Source: Saccharofermentans sp.
Lineage (GTDB): Bacteria > Bacillota > Clostridia > Saccharofermentanales > Saccharofermentanaceae
Assembly (NCBI GenBank): GCA_024688685.1
Contig: JAILDX010000004.1
Span: 248,001-312,000, forward strand
Direction: 5' to 3'
Length of the DNA: 64,000 nt
Shown here in pieces: positions 55,823 to 64,000 of this stretch. The translations under genes were made by a program, and so were the position numbers. The notes beneath the pieces were generated by a model that ran no database searches, was not told the origin of the DNA, and saw only the letters and a program-made list of their open reading frames with translations. Each line of letters opens with the position of its first letter. Position 1 is the stretch's first letter.

Positions 55823-57865
55823 TTACTCTTCTGCAGGTGCATCTGTTGCCTCAGGAGCTTCAGGTGCAGCCTCATCAGCTACAGACTCGTCGATCTCGGG
55901 ATCGATAGGAGCAACTTCCTTGATGGAGATAGAGATCCTTCTTGAGTCAGGCTGGATCTTTGTAACCTTAGCCATTACTTCCTGACCAACCTTCAGAACA
56001 TCAGAGGGCTTCTCAAGTCTCTGTGAAGAGATCTGTGATACGTGGCAGAGTGCATCGAGATCGGGCTCAAGCTGAACAAAAGCACCGAAATCAGTAAGTC
56101 TTACAACTGTGCCCTTAACTGTGGAACCAACAGGGATCCTCTCCTCAATGTTGTAGTAAGGATCATCCTCAGGCTTCTTGTAGCCAAGAGAGATCTTCTT
56201 TGTCTCACGGTCGAAGCTCTTTACGTAAACCTCAACGATATCGCCCTCTTTGAGAACATCAGAAGGCTTTCTGATCTTCTTCCAGGAAAGCTCGGAGTTG
56301 TGGCAAAGTCCGTCAACACCGCCGATATCGATGAAAGCACCGAAATCAGGAAGGCTTCTGACCTTACCCTGGTAAACCTTACCCTCTTCGATAGTGTTCC
56401 AGATCTCCTCTGCCTTAGCCTTACGCTCGTCAGACTCGATTACCTTGTGTGATCCGGAGATTCTGAGTCTGTGCTTCTCAGTATCGAACTTTGTAACACG
56501 GATGTTCATTACCTGACCAACATAGCTCTTAAGATCTTCCTCACTGCCGAGACCGATCTGTGACTTGTGGATATAGATGTCAACTCCGCCGTAAGAACCG
56601 ATGATACCGTCCTTAACAACACTGATGATCTTAACATCGATTGGAGTCTTGTTATCGAAAGCTTCCTTAACAGCTGCCTTATTTGTCTCGAAATCAACAG
56701 CATTCTTTGACAGGATGATCTCCTTGCCCTGATCAGAGTTCTTGATACTCTTTACAAAGACACTGACTTCCTGCTGTTCTGCGATTGCCTTATCAAGATC
56801 AAAATCGGGATCGCTGTCGAATTCCTTTATCGGAATCTTACCTTCGGACTTGTCATGAACATCAACATAGACATAATCAGTATCAGCCCAAGTGATCTTT
56901 CCTTTCACTGTAGTATTTCTCTTGACAGATACGAACTGCTCAAGAGCTTCCGCAAAGCTTGCATCCTCCGGAACCTGATTTGTCTTAATGTCATTCTCGT
57001 TCATTGTCTGAACAACCTCCAAAATAATAGCTTCTGGTGTAGAAGCACCTGCCGTGACACCGATCTTCTCGCCTGGTCTGATCCTGCCTTCCGACAATAT
57101 CTTCCTTGCGTCGTCAACATCACTTATCAAGTACGTTCTATCACAACGACTTTTGCACAGGTCAAAAAGTTTTGTCGTATTTGAGCTGTTGCCGGATCCG
57201 ATGACGAGCATCACATCTGACTGACAAGCCAAAGACGAGGCCTCTTTTTGCCTATTCTCCGTCGTACTACAAATTGTATCAAAAATACAATTATTTGCAA
57301 TCTTATTTTTAATAATTGCACAAATATTAGCGAATACTTCTGCTGAAAACGTTGTCTGCGACACCAGAATACAGTTGTCCAGGGGGAAAGGAATGGTCTC
57401 TATCTCCTCCACACTGCTTATTACGGCTACCTGAACATCAAAGCCTTCCGCCTGACCGCAGATACCGAGAACCTCAGGGTGACCTTTACCTCCGGTAACG
57501 ATAATGTTCTTGCCCTCCGAAGCTGCTTTTGCAACGATCTTCTGTATCTTGCTTACAAACGGACAAGTGCAGTCGATTATCTCGCAGCCCTTGGACTCCA
57601 GTATTTCTTTTTCCGAAGGCGGTACACCATGTGCCCTGATAAGCACGGTACTTCCTTCAGGGACTGAGGAAGCATCATTGCAGATGATAAATCCGCCATC
57701 CGTAAGCTGCTTCAGAACGATCTCGTTATGGATAAGTTCTCCTAATAAAACAAGGTCTCCGGATCCTTTCCCGGAGGCTTTGTCTTCAAGCATATTCTGT
57801 GCGGTAGTAACGGCGTGCTTAACACCGAAACAAAAACCCGATAACTTTGCTGTCTCTACAGGCAT
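55823..57865 (-). CDS. ispH: 4-hydroxy-3-methylbut-2-enyl diphosphate reductase fused to S1 RNA-binding domains
   Basis: Residues 1 to about 285 are IspH, the last enzyme of the MEP isoprenoid pathway, with the three [4Fe-4S] cysteines in SGFCFGVKHAV, IDCTCPFVSKIQ and TICSTTENRQKE. The remainder holds four S1 repeats (starting about 315, 400, 485 and 570; for example VRSLPDFGAFIDIGGVDGLC and VVRLTDFGAFVQLEPDLDAL) and an acidic tail, equivalent to ribosomal protein S1. This IspH-S1 fusion is known from Clostridia. The start overlaps the cmk stop by one base. Confidence 0.93.
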   Translation of the reverse strand: MPVETAKLSGFCFGVKHAVTTAQNMLEDKASGKGSGDLVLLGELIHNEIVLKQLTDGGFIICNDASSVPEGSTVLIRAHGVPPSEKEILESKGCEIIDCTCPFVSKIQKIVAKAASEGKNIIVTGGKGHPEVLGICGQAEGFDVQVAVISSVEEIETIPFPLDNCILVSQTTFSAEVFANICAIIKNKIANNCIFDTICSTTENRQKEASSLACQSDVMLVIGSGNSSNTTKLFDLCKSRCDRTYLISDVDDARKILSEGRIRPGEKIGVTAGASTPEAIILEVVQTMNENDIKTNQVPEDASFAEALEQFVSVKRNTTVKGKITWADTDYVYVDVHDKSEGKIPIKEFDSDPDFDLDKAIAEQQEVSVFVKSIKNSDQGKEIILSKNAVDFETNKAAVKEAFDNKTPIDVKIISVVKDGIIGSYGGVDIYIHKSQIGLGSEEDLKSYVGQVMNIRVTKFDTEKHRLRISGSHKVIESDERKAKAEEIWNTIEEGKVYQGKVRSLPDFGAFIDIGGVDGLCHNSELSWKKIRKPSDVLKEGDIVEVYVKSFDRETKKISLGYKKPEDDPYYNIEERIPVGSTVKGTVVRLTDFGAFVQLEPDLDALCHVSQISSQRLEKPSDVLKVGQEVMAKVTKIQPDSRRISISIKEVAPIDPEIDESVADEAAPEAPEATDAPAEE

Positions 57866-58536
57866 CAGTCAACCTCGTTGATGTAAGAGATAAGAAGATC
57901 CTGTGTCTCTTCGATGCCTACAGTTGATGTATCGATGACGACTGCTTCAGGAACCTGAACGAGGGGTGAGATAAGTCTTGTTGTATCCTGCTGATCGCGG
58001 TACTCGATATCTCTTAAGACTTCCTCATATGACTGTGACTCGTCGCCTCTCTCCTTAAGCTCGGCAAGTCTTCTCTCGGCTCTTACAGAAGCAGGTGCCG
58101 TAACATAGAACTTGTACTTTGCATTCGGGAGAACGTTGGAAGCAATATCTCTTCCGTCGAGGACAAAGCTCTGATGTCTTGCGATCTCACGCTGCATATC
58201 GACCATCTTTCTGCGGAGCTCAAGATGTGCGCTTACATCAGAAGCTGCAACAGAAACCTCAGGGGTTCTTATCTGCTCTGTTACATCCTCACCGTTAAGG
58301 ATCATGTGCTGGATGCCGTCCTCAAACTTAACCTGAACGTCCATATCGGGAAGCATTGCATTAACTGCTTCCTCGTCCTTGGGATCGATACCCTTTTTGA
58401 TTGCGCAGAGTCCGCATGTGCGGTACATGGCGCCTGTATCCAGATACATAATGTTCAGCTTCTTTGCAACACCCTTCGCAAGTGTGCTCTTGCCTGAACC
58501 TGAAGGACCGTCAACTGCAATCTGGAAAATACTCAT
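57865..58536 (-). CDS. cmk: cytidylate kinase
   Basis: Cmk phosphorylates CMP and dCMP. The 223-residue protein has the P-loop VDGPSGSGKSTLAKGVAKKL at the N-terminus, YLDTGAMYRTCGL, VLDGRDIASNVLPNA, and the lid region PASVRAERRLAELKERG. Length is normal. It is coupled to ispH-S1, the order seen in many Clostridia. Confidence 0.93.
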   Translation of the reverse strand: MSIFQIAVDGPSGSGKSTLAKGVAKKLNIMYLDTGAMYRTCGLCAIKKGIDPKDEEAVNAMLPDMDVQVKFEDGIQHMILNGEDVTEQIRTPEVSVAASDVSAHLELRRKMVDMQREIARHQSFVLDGRDIASNVLPNAKYKFYVTAPASVRAERRLAELKERGDESQSYEEVLRDIEYRDQQDTTRLISPLVQVPEAVVIDTSTVGIEETQDLLISYINEVD

Positions 58537-58579
58537 AACAATTCATCTCCTTATTTATGTTTTTATCTAGTAGATTATC

Positions 58580-59632
58580 TCATACTATATATTTTTTTGC
58601 ACCCGGAATAAGACCTGCGATAAGTGACATTCCAAGGGAAACTGCAAATGCGATGATCATAACAACCGGTATAGACAGCGCAGGCATCGTGCCCGCCATA
58701 TCAAACTTAAGCTGGCTCTTTATGACGATGAGGATTGCCTCGTGTATCAGATACACTCCGAAACAGGCTTTCGAGACCGCCACAACCGCCTTCTCACCCT
58801 TCTGAGAGAATTTCACTGATGAACCGTTCTTCGCGAACAGAGTAAACATACAGACTGCCATGAGCATTACATTTATGCTCATATAATCAAAAGCAATATC
58901 AGCAGCCTGGTCCTTATATGAAGTGAATACGATAGTCAAAAGAACAGTAATGAGCAGTCCGCAGATACCCATCAGTACAGAAGAGAATCTGCGCACACTT
59001 ATCTTTCCGCAGCTTATCATATAGCCGAGTATGAAGTAGAACGGATAGCCGAGAAAGATGTCTATATGAAAGTTTCCATACAGGTTCGATAATACACTTC
59101 CCCACTCTTCGGAGAAGAATGTCACATAACTGATTATCTGCGGAACAACAAAAGCAAAGATGAAAGACAAAAGCAGAAAATACTTTGTAAGTTTCTCGTT
59201 CTCAGTTATCTTCTTCAGGACCGGCAGCGCCATATAAAGACCCATTATCATTGGCAGGAACCACAGATGGAAGTTGCCCTGAATGAACAGCTTTACCGCC
59301 TCTTTTGTCCCGAGACCCTCCAGATGCCACAGCAATGCGTATATAAATGACCAGAATATAAAAGCAGTCGCCATTCTGAGGATGTTGTTCCTGTACAGCT
59401 TTTTGATATTTACATCGCGGGACAGAAACAATGCCCCGCTAATCATTACAAATACGGGGACAGCCCACCTGACGGCACTGAGATATATGTTGGATATATA
59501 CCAGTCTGTGGAAGAGACAGGGACGTTGTACCAGACGCGTTTAGCCGTATGGAGCATGACAACTGCAGCAGTTGCAACTATCCTAAGCAGATCCAGGCTT
59601 ATATTACGCGCAGATACAGTTTTTTCATCCAT
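58580..59632 (-). CDS. acyltransferase 3 family membrane protein
   Basis: The 350-residue protein has about ten membrane helices and the N-terminal signature ISLDLLRIVATAAVVMLHTA (His as catalytic base), with ISGALFLSRDVNIKKLYRNN in loop 2. Acyltransferase 3 enzymes add acetyl groups to surface sugars or peptidoglycan. Its substrate cannot be told from the sequence. It starts immediately after the short SufB gene (one-base overlap). Confidence 0.85.
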   Translation of the reverse strand: MDEKTVSARNISLDLLRIVATAAVVMLHTAKRVWYNVPVSSTDWYISNIYLSAVRWAVPVFVMISGALFLSRDVNIKKLYRNNILRMATAFIFWSFIYALLWHLEGLGTKEAVKLFIQGNFHLWFLPMIMGLYMALPVLKKITENEKLTKYFLLLSFIFAFVVPQIISYVTFFSEEWGSVLSNLYGNFHIDIFLGYPFYFILGYMISCGKISVRRFSSVLMGICGLLITVLLTIVFTSYKDQAADIAFDYMSINVMLMAVCMFTLFAKNGSSVKFSQKGEKAVVAVSKACFGVYLIHEAILIVIKSQLKFDMAGTMPALSIPVVMIIAFAVSLGMSLIAGLIPGAKKYIV

Positions 59633-60558
59633 TACTTAAGAAATCCGTTTATTATCTCTTCTTCCGCTTCCTGTTCAGTCAGACCTAATGTCATCAGTTT
59701 CATTATCTGTTCGCCGGCTATCTTTCCGATCGCTGCCTCGTGAACGAGCTCAGCATCCACGTTGTTGGCCTTGAGAGCCGGAACTGCAAGGACGACGCCC
59801 TGATCCATGATGAGCGAATCACACTCGGAATGTCCGTGACACGGCGCATTGCCGGAGATAGTTGCTTCAAACTCCTGATATGACCTGTCTCTTGCAACCG
59901 CACGCGAAACAACATCCGCAGATGATCCTTCACCGTTGAGATCAACATCATATTTACTGATGGCCCTCTGGTCATCGTGGGTCATGAGCCTCTCGCTTAC
60001 GAGGAGCTTTGCACCTTCCTTAAGCTCAGCCTTCGTAACCCTTGTCGTGTCATCGACACCTTTTATCTGGACCATCTCCATCTCACAGGAGCTGTTCTCT
60101 TCCATATAAACTTCAGTCACGGGATTAAGTATCCTCTTACCCGTTCCCTTGCCGGATCCGTAGTGCTTCTCAACATACTTTATGTGAGCACCCTTGCCGA
60201 TAAAGAATCTGTGTATGCCGTCGTGTTCCGAATCTGCAGAACCGCAGTTATCGATACCGCATCCCGCAACTATAAGGACATCAGCATCTTCGCCGATATA
60301 GAAATCGTTATACACAGCTTCGTTAACGCCTGTCTTTGATATGACAACGGGAATATGGACACTCTCGTTCTTTGTTCCGGGTTTGATCTTTATATCGATG
60401 CCGCTCTTGTCAGTCTTTGACACGATCTCGATGTTAGCCGTGGAGTTCCTTCCGACAGACTCACCGTTCTCACGGATATTGAAAGCACCTACCGGAATCT
60501 TGTGGAGGTCTGCAACCTCAGCCAGGATCATTTTCGACGTCTCGTCTAATTCTTTCAT
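59632..60558 (-). CDS. short SufB/D-type Fe-S scaffold protein (SmsB-like)
   Basis: The 308-residue protein is a beta-helix SufB/D family member, much shorter than SufB (about 470) or SufD (about 420). It keeps GCGIDNCGSADSEHDGIHRF, APCHGHSECDSLIMDQG and NNVDAELVHEAAIGKIAGEQ, holding Cys, Glu and His residues expected at the scaffold interface. It forms a two-gene unit with sufC, which it overlaps by 4 bases; no sufS, sufU or second sufB/D gene is next to it. This fits the minimal two-gene SMS system described for archaea and some bacteria. Confidence 0.82.
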   Translation of the reverse strand: MKELDETSKMILAEVADLHKIPVGAFNIRENGESVGRNSTANIEIVSKTDKSGIDIKIKPGTKNESVHIPVVISKTGVNEAVYNDFYIGEDADVLIVAGCGIDNCGSADSEHDGIHRFFIGKGAHIKYVEKHYGSGKGTGKRILNPVTEVYMEENSSCEMEMVQIKGVDDTTRVTKAELKEGAKLLVSERLMTHDDQRAISKYDVDLNGEGSSADVVSRAVARDRSYQEFEATISGNAPCHGHSECDSLIMDQGVVLAVPALKANNVDAELVHEAAIGKIAGEQIMKLMTLGLTEQEAEEEIINGFLK

Positions 60559-61310
60559 GACTTGGCACCTCCCTTCCAGATATCAGCGATATTACATGTA
60601 TTCGTAACCGAATCCGTTCCCATCAGCATCGGAATGATCTCGTCCGCAGAGCCTCTTGCTGAGAGCTTGCCGCCCTTGATAAGAACGATCTCATCAGCGA
60701 TCCTGAGGATCCTCTCCTGGTGGGATATGATAACTATGGAACTTCCCTCGATATTCTCCCTCATCGCATTGAACACTTCGATCAGGTTCTGGAAGCTCCA
60801 CAGGTCGATACCCGCCTCCGGTTCGTCAAAAACCGACATCTCGGAGTTCTTCGCAAGAACAGTAGCTATCTCTATTCTCTTGAGCTCACCGCCTGACAGG
60901 CTCGCATTGACTTCTCTGTTGATATAATCCTTCGCACAGAGGCCGACAGCTGCAAGATACTTGCACGCATCACCCGTCGTCAGGTTCTCCGTTCTCCTCG
61001 CAAGTCTTATAAGATCAAAGACCTTGATTCCCTTGAATCTTACAGGCTGCTGGAACGCGAAACCGATCCCCATACGGGCACGGTCCGTCACAGACATATC
61101 AGTGATGTCTGTTCCGTTGAAGATTATCTTTCCTGAATCCGGCCTGATAACGCCGGCAATTATCTTGGCAAGCGTTGATTTACCGCCGCCGTTTGGTCCC
61201 GTTATGACCGTGAGCTTACCGTTAGGGATCGTAAGGCTCACATCGTCAAGGATGGCTTTATCAATGCCTTCCTCGGGCGCATTGTAAGTAATGTTCTTTA
61301 ATTCGAGCAT
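60555..61310 (-). CDS. sufC: Fe-S assembly ATPase SufC (SmsC-like)
   Basis: The 251-residue ABC ATPase has Walker A TGPNGGGKSTLAKIIAG, a Q-loop GIGFAFQQPVRFKG, signature NASLSGGELKRIEIATVL, Walker B MSVFDEPEAGIDLW and H-loop VIISHQERIL. SufC energises Fe-S cluster transfer with SufB-type scaffolds; its partner is the short SufB directly downstream. Confidence 0.9.
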   Translation of the reverse strand: MLELKNITYNAPEEGIDKAILDDVSLTIPNGKLTVITGPNGGGKSTLAKIIAGVIRPDSGKIIFNGTDITDMSVTDRARMGIGFAFQQPVRFKGIKVFDLIRLARRTENLTTGDACKYLAAVGLCAKDYINREVNASLSGGELKRIEIATVLAKNSEMSVFDEPEAGIDLWSFQNLIEVFNAMRENIEGSSIVIISHQERILRIADEIVLIKGGKLSARGSADEIIPMLMGTDSVTNTCNIADIWKGGAKS

Positions 61311-61363
61311 TTATATATACACTTTCTAATATAGGCTTCAATAATTATACCACATCACGCCGG

Positions 61364-62251
61364 TCAGGGTGCCGGGAACTCTCCGTTATCCTTGCGGTCC
61401 CTTCCGATCTCGTACACCTTGTACTGCGACCAGAGCGTCTCGAGCGACTCAAATGAGTTCTTGATGTGTTCTTTTCTGTGCATTCCCAGAGTAACGAGAA
61501 GCGCATTGATAAGTGACAGCGGCGCAGTCAGTGAATCCACAAAAGAGGCCATGGAAGATGTTGCCAGGAGCGATACATCAGCATGCTCAGTCATGGGCGT
61601 TCCGTCCCTGTCTGTTATGGCGATCGTCTTAGCACCTCTGTTGTGGGCATACGCCATGGAATTGATCGTTCTTGCCGAATATCTCGGGAAAGAAATACCG
61701 ATAAGGACATCGTCCTCGGTAATAGGCATGACCTGCTCAAAAAGCTCATTCGTGCAGTTACTTCTGACGAGAACGACGTCATCAAAAAGTACCGTCATAT
61801 AAAAGTGCATGAACTCGGAAAGCGTCGCAGAAGCTCTGATGCCCATGATATAGATCTTGCGTGCGTTCAGGATAGTCGTTACCGCCTTGTCAAAAGCCTC
61901 AGTATCGATATTAGTAAGTGTTGACTTAACATTCTCGATATCGGCTTTCATAACTTCATGTATGGCCGCCTTATCGTCCTCAAATCTCTCTGTATAATCA
62001 AGTCTCTGAACAGATGTGAGCTTTGACTTTAACTCTTCCTTCAGTGCCTGCTGGAAAGCGGGATAGCCTGAAAAACCTATCTCCGTCGTAAACCTTACGA
62101 CAGTTGCCTCCGAGACTCCGGTGACCTGTGCCAGCTTTGCGGCAGTCATGTACTGGGCTTTGTCGTAAGATGCCATCAGATAATCAGCGATCATCTTCTG
62201 GCTCTTGCTCATGCCGGGATACATTTTCTCAATAGTCTCAAGAATCTCCAT
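61364..62251 (-). CDS. RpiR/MurR-family transcriptional regulator
   Basis: The 295-residue protein has an N-terminal helix-turn-helix (MTAAKLAQVTGVSEATVVRF) and a C-terminal SIS domain (IYIMGIRASATLSEFMHFYM; ISFPRYSARTINSMAYAHNR) that binds phosphosugars. RpiR proteins control sugar or amino-sugar use. The genes around it are housekeeping ones, so the target is unknown. It overlaps scpB by 14 bases. Confidence 0.88.
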   Translation of the reverse strand: MEILETIEKMYPGMSKSQKMIADYLMASYDKAQYMTAAKLAQVTGVSEATVVRFTTEIGFSGYPAFQQALKEELKSKLTSVQRLDYTERFEDDKAAIHEVMKADIENVKSTLTNIDTEAFDKAVTTILNARKIYIMGIRASATLSEFMHFYMTVLFDDVVLVRSNCTNELFEQVMPITEDDVLIGISFPRYSARTINSMAYAHNRGAKTIAITDRDGTPMTEHADVSLLATSSMASFVDSLTAPLSLINALLVTLGMHRKEHIKNSFESLETLWSQYKVYEIGRDRKDNGEFPAP

Positions 62252-62954
62252 TGTCTTCCTCCGGTTTTCCGTCGCCCTTGCCCTGCGCCATAAAGCCTTC
62301 TATAGTCATCTGCTTGTCTTCACCCTCTGCAGCATTCTTGAGCGAATCCTCGAGGTCTCTTATCGTCTTATAGCTCATGAGCTCCATCGAAGGAAGCTCA
62401 TCGGTCGACGATATACCGAACTCGAGAAGGAACTGCTTTGATGTCTTAAAGAGAGTTGGTCTTCCCGGAGCATCGAGATTGCCCGCCTCCTCTATCCATC
62501 CGCGGTCAAGAAGCCTCGATACGATACTGTCTGACGAAACGCCCCTTACAGCCTCGATCTGAGCCCTCGTGCAAGGCTGGTTATATGCGATTACCGCCAG
62601 CGTCTCATATGAAGCCTGAGAGAGCGGAGGCGTCATCTTCGGGCTGTACATCTGCTCCAGCACTTTCTTCATAGAAGGCTTTGTTATCATGCAGTATGCA
62701 TTGTCCGCTTTACGGATCGTAATACCTGTGAGCGGGTTGCTCTCATATCCCTTGATAAGTTCTTCAAGATACTCTTCAACAGCCTTTACCGGGATACTCA
62801 GAACATCAGCTATCCTCGCTGACTGAACCGGGTCTCCCGAAACAAACAGTATTGTCTCAATCGCGGCAGGTATCTCCTGCGCCGAGAACTTGACTTTCTG
62901 TTCGCTCAGCTCTTCACCTGAGTCAAATACTTCCTGCTTCAGTCCGTCGATCAT
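62238..62954 (-). CDS. scpB: segregation and condensation protein B
   Basis: ScpB is a winged-helix partner of SMC and ScpA in chromosome segregation. The 238-residue protein has IPAAIETILFVSGDPVQSAR near residue 30, LSQASYETLAVIAYNQPCTR near 115, and VRGVSSDSIVSRLLDRGWIE, the family pattern. It follows scpA in the standard scpA-scpB order, with a 1-base gap. Confidence 0.92.
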   Translation of the reverse strand: MIDGLKQEVFDSGEELSEQKVKFSAQEIPAAIETILFVSGDPVQSARIADVLSIPVKAVEEYLEELIKGYESNPLTGITIRKADNAYCMITKPSMKKVLEQMYSPKMTPPLSQASYETLAVIAYNQPCTRAQIEAVRGVSSDSIVSRLLDRGWIEEAGNLDAPGRPTLFKTSKQFLLEFGISSTDELPSMELMSYKTIRDLEDSLKNAAEGEDKQMTIEGFMAQGKGDGKPEEDNGDS

Positions 62955-62955
62955 G

Positions 62956-63711
62956 TTATCTCTTCTCCTCTATCAGGATGCTGTCGAAAGGCTTATCCTG
63001 TTCACATTCGATCTTATTACTCCTGAGAAGTTCCAGTATCGCCAGAAAACTTACGATCCTGTCTATCTTCTCGGTTCTCTTTCCCTCAAACAGCTCCTCG
63101 AAAAGCATTTTCCCCTTCTTCCTTATTGTCTGGAAAAGACTCTTCATCCTCTCCCTTACAGAGAGCTTGTCCTTACGGAGTATGTGGGTTATCTTTGCCG
63201 AAATATCAGCGAACCTGACCTTGTTGCGGTCGCATATGTCACTTATCGCCTGCTCGAACATCTCAGACTCAAACTCCTGGGGCTCCTTGGGAGGCTCGAT
63301 CCCCAGCTCCTTTGCCGTAGTGGGGAGCCTTAAAGCACAGCCGGAATAAATCTCGCGGCGCTTCTTAAGATCCTCTGCAAACAGACGGCATCTCTTGTAT
63401 CTGAGAAGGCTTATAACGAGTTCCTCTCTCGGATCATCACCTTCATCACCTTCAGCCTTCGAAGCCTTGGGAAGCATCATCCTCGATTTGATATTGATGA
63501 GGGATGCACCCATTACAACAAACTCGGAAGCGATCTCCATATCGAGAGTCTTCATGCGCTCGAGATAATCAAGATACTGCCTTGTTATCTCAGCGATCGG
63601 GATATCATAGATATCGATATCATTTTTCTCGATAAGATGGTAAAGAAGGTCCATAGGACCTTCAAACTGCCTTATCTTAAAACTCGGCCTGACATGTTCT
63701 TCAACCGGCAT
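62956..63711 (-). CDS. scpA: segregation and condensation protein A
   Basis: The 251-residue kleisin ScpA bridges the SMC heads. It has FKIRQFEGPMDLLYHLIEKN, IDIYDIPIAEITRQYLDYLE, and the C-terminal winged helix around FLAILELLRSNKIECEQDK. The normal length and adjacency to scpB and an M50 protease gene are common in Clostridia. Confidence 0.92.
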   Translation of the reverse strand: MPVEEHVRPSFKIRQFEGPMDLLYHLIEKNDIDIYDIPIAEITRQYLDYLERMKTLDMEIASEFVVMGASLINIKSRMMLPKASKAEGDEGDDPREELVISLLRYKRCRLFAEDLKKRREIYSGCALRLPTTAKELGIEPPKEPQEFESEMFEQAISDICDRNKVRFADISAKITHILRKDKLSVRERMKSLFQTIRKKGKMLFEELFEGKRTEKIDRIVSFLAILELLRSNKIECEQDKPFDSILIEEKR

Positions 63712-63713
63712 GA

Positions 63714-64000
63714 TCAGAGCATCCCTGCGATCAGTCCGCCAAAGAATCCCTGTATCAGTGAACAGACGAGCTGGAACGGGAACTCTATGAAACTGATTAT
63801 GTAAGAGAGTACCGGTATCCTTGCAAAAGACCCTACAAGGAAAAGTACCCAGAGCACCATAGGGCTGTATCTCAGGAACTGCATGTAACCGTTTGATGAT
63901 TTGACCTTGTAAGGCAGCAGTTCTTCCAGTACATGGAATCCGTCAAGAGGCGGAATGGGCAAAACGTTGAATGCCAGGAGCATCAGCGAGAAAGATACTG
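63714..64000 (-). CDS. site-2 protease family (M50) membrane protein, C-terminal part
   Basis: The visible 95 residues include LAFNVLPIPPLDGFHVLEEL, the Asn-x-x-Pro-x-x-x-x-Asp-Gly motif holding the third zinc ligand of M50 proteases, and two later hydrophobic segments. The start and the HExxH part lie beyond the window; the frame is open to the last base. Such short M50 proteins regularly precede scpA. Confidence 0.85.
   Translation of the reverse strand, partial: VSFSLMLLAFNVLPIPPLDGFHVLEELLPYKVKSSNGYMQFLRYSPMVLWVLFLVGSFARIPVLSYIISFIEFPFQLVCSLIQGFFGGLIAGML

Noticed and set aside
58537..58579. Possible regulatory site between cmk and the acyltransferase gene
   Set aside because: The gap is only about 43 bases with AT-rich sequence and no hairpin or operator that I can see.

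Overview
The window is a stretch of chromosome from a low-to-mid GC Gram-positive bacterium, most likely class Clostridia. The evidence is the gene set and its order: a dnaG-trmK-nif3 cluster, an IspH protein fused to S1 domains, scpA-scpB beside a site-2 protease gene, class A RNase P RNA, and strong AGGAGG ribosome binding sites. I cannot name a genus.

Left host arm (1-16350). The order is a cut-off DegV-family gene, a small unknown gene coupled to purM, rnpB, then nif3, trmK and dnaG on the minus strand. A heavy-metal module follows: a CadC/ArsR-type repressor with two operator palindromes, a free HMA-domain metallochaperone and a P1B ATPase. Next come folA-thyA, with a small inverted-repeat (MITE-like) element at the folA stop codon, and mgtE behind an unusual leader with alternative hairpins and a 19-codon mini-ORF. 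After that are a membrane protein, a DUF1015 protein, and a lipoprotein phosphatase flanked by two small peptides with double-glycine leaders. The arm ends in gene debris: the C-terminus of a solute-binding protein and the C-terminal DHHA2 domain of a family II pyrophosphatase.

Prophage (about 16351-51600, 35 kb). It is a siphovirus-type prophage integrated in the 3' end of a tRNA-Pro(AGG) gene. A 28-bp core is duplicated at both ends, and paired 11-bp arm-type repeats lie just inside each end. The late genes run leftward: terminase, portal, minor capsid protein with a metalloprotease-like tail, scaffold, major capsid, connectors, tail tube, chaperones, tape measure, tail tip, holin, endolysin. 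The early genes also run leftward: Cro-like regulator, SMC-like ATPase, Sak4-like ATPase, DUF669, helicase, primase-helicase, RusA, DUF3846, and a sigma-like late regulator. The lysogeny genes (CI-like S24 repressor, three small proteins, integrase) run rightward. Two recoding candidates stand out: a -1 frameshift heptamer plus hairpin at the end of the major capsid gene, and a +1-geometry overlap in the tail chaperone genes.

Right host arm (51574-64000). It holds two tRNA-Pro genes, an EAL protein with a degenerate GGDEF, a MATE exporter, the ispH-S1 fusion with cmk, an acyltransferase, a two-gene SufC/short-SufB pair resembling the minimal SMS iron-sulfur system, an RpiR regulator, and scpB, scpA and a partial M50 protease.

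I saw no CRISPR array, no rRNA and no complete insertion sequence. The most promising unusual signals are the capsid frameshift, the capsid-linked zincin, the mgtE leader, the structured intergenic DNA in the phage, and the GG-leader peptides.
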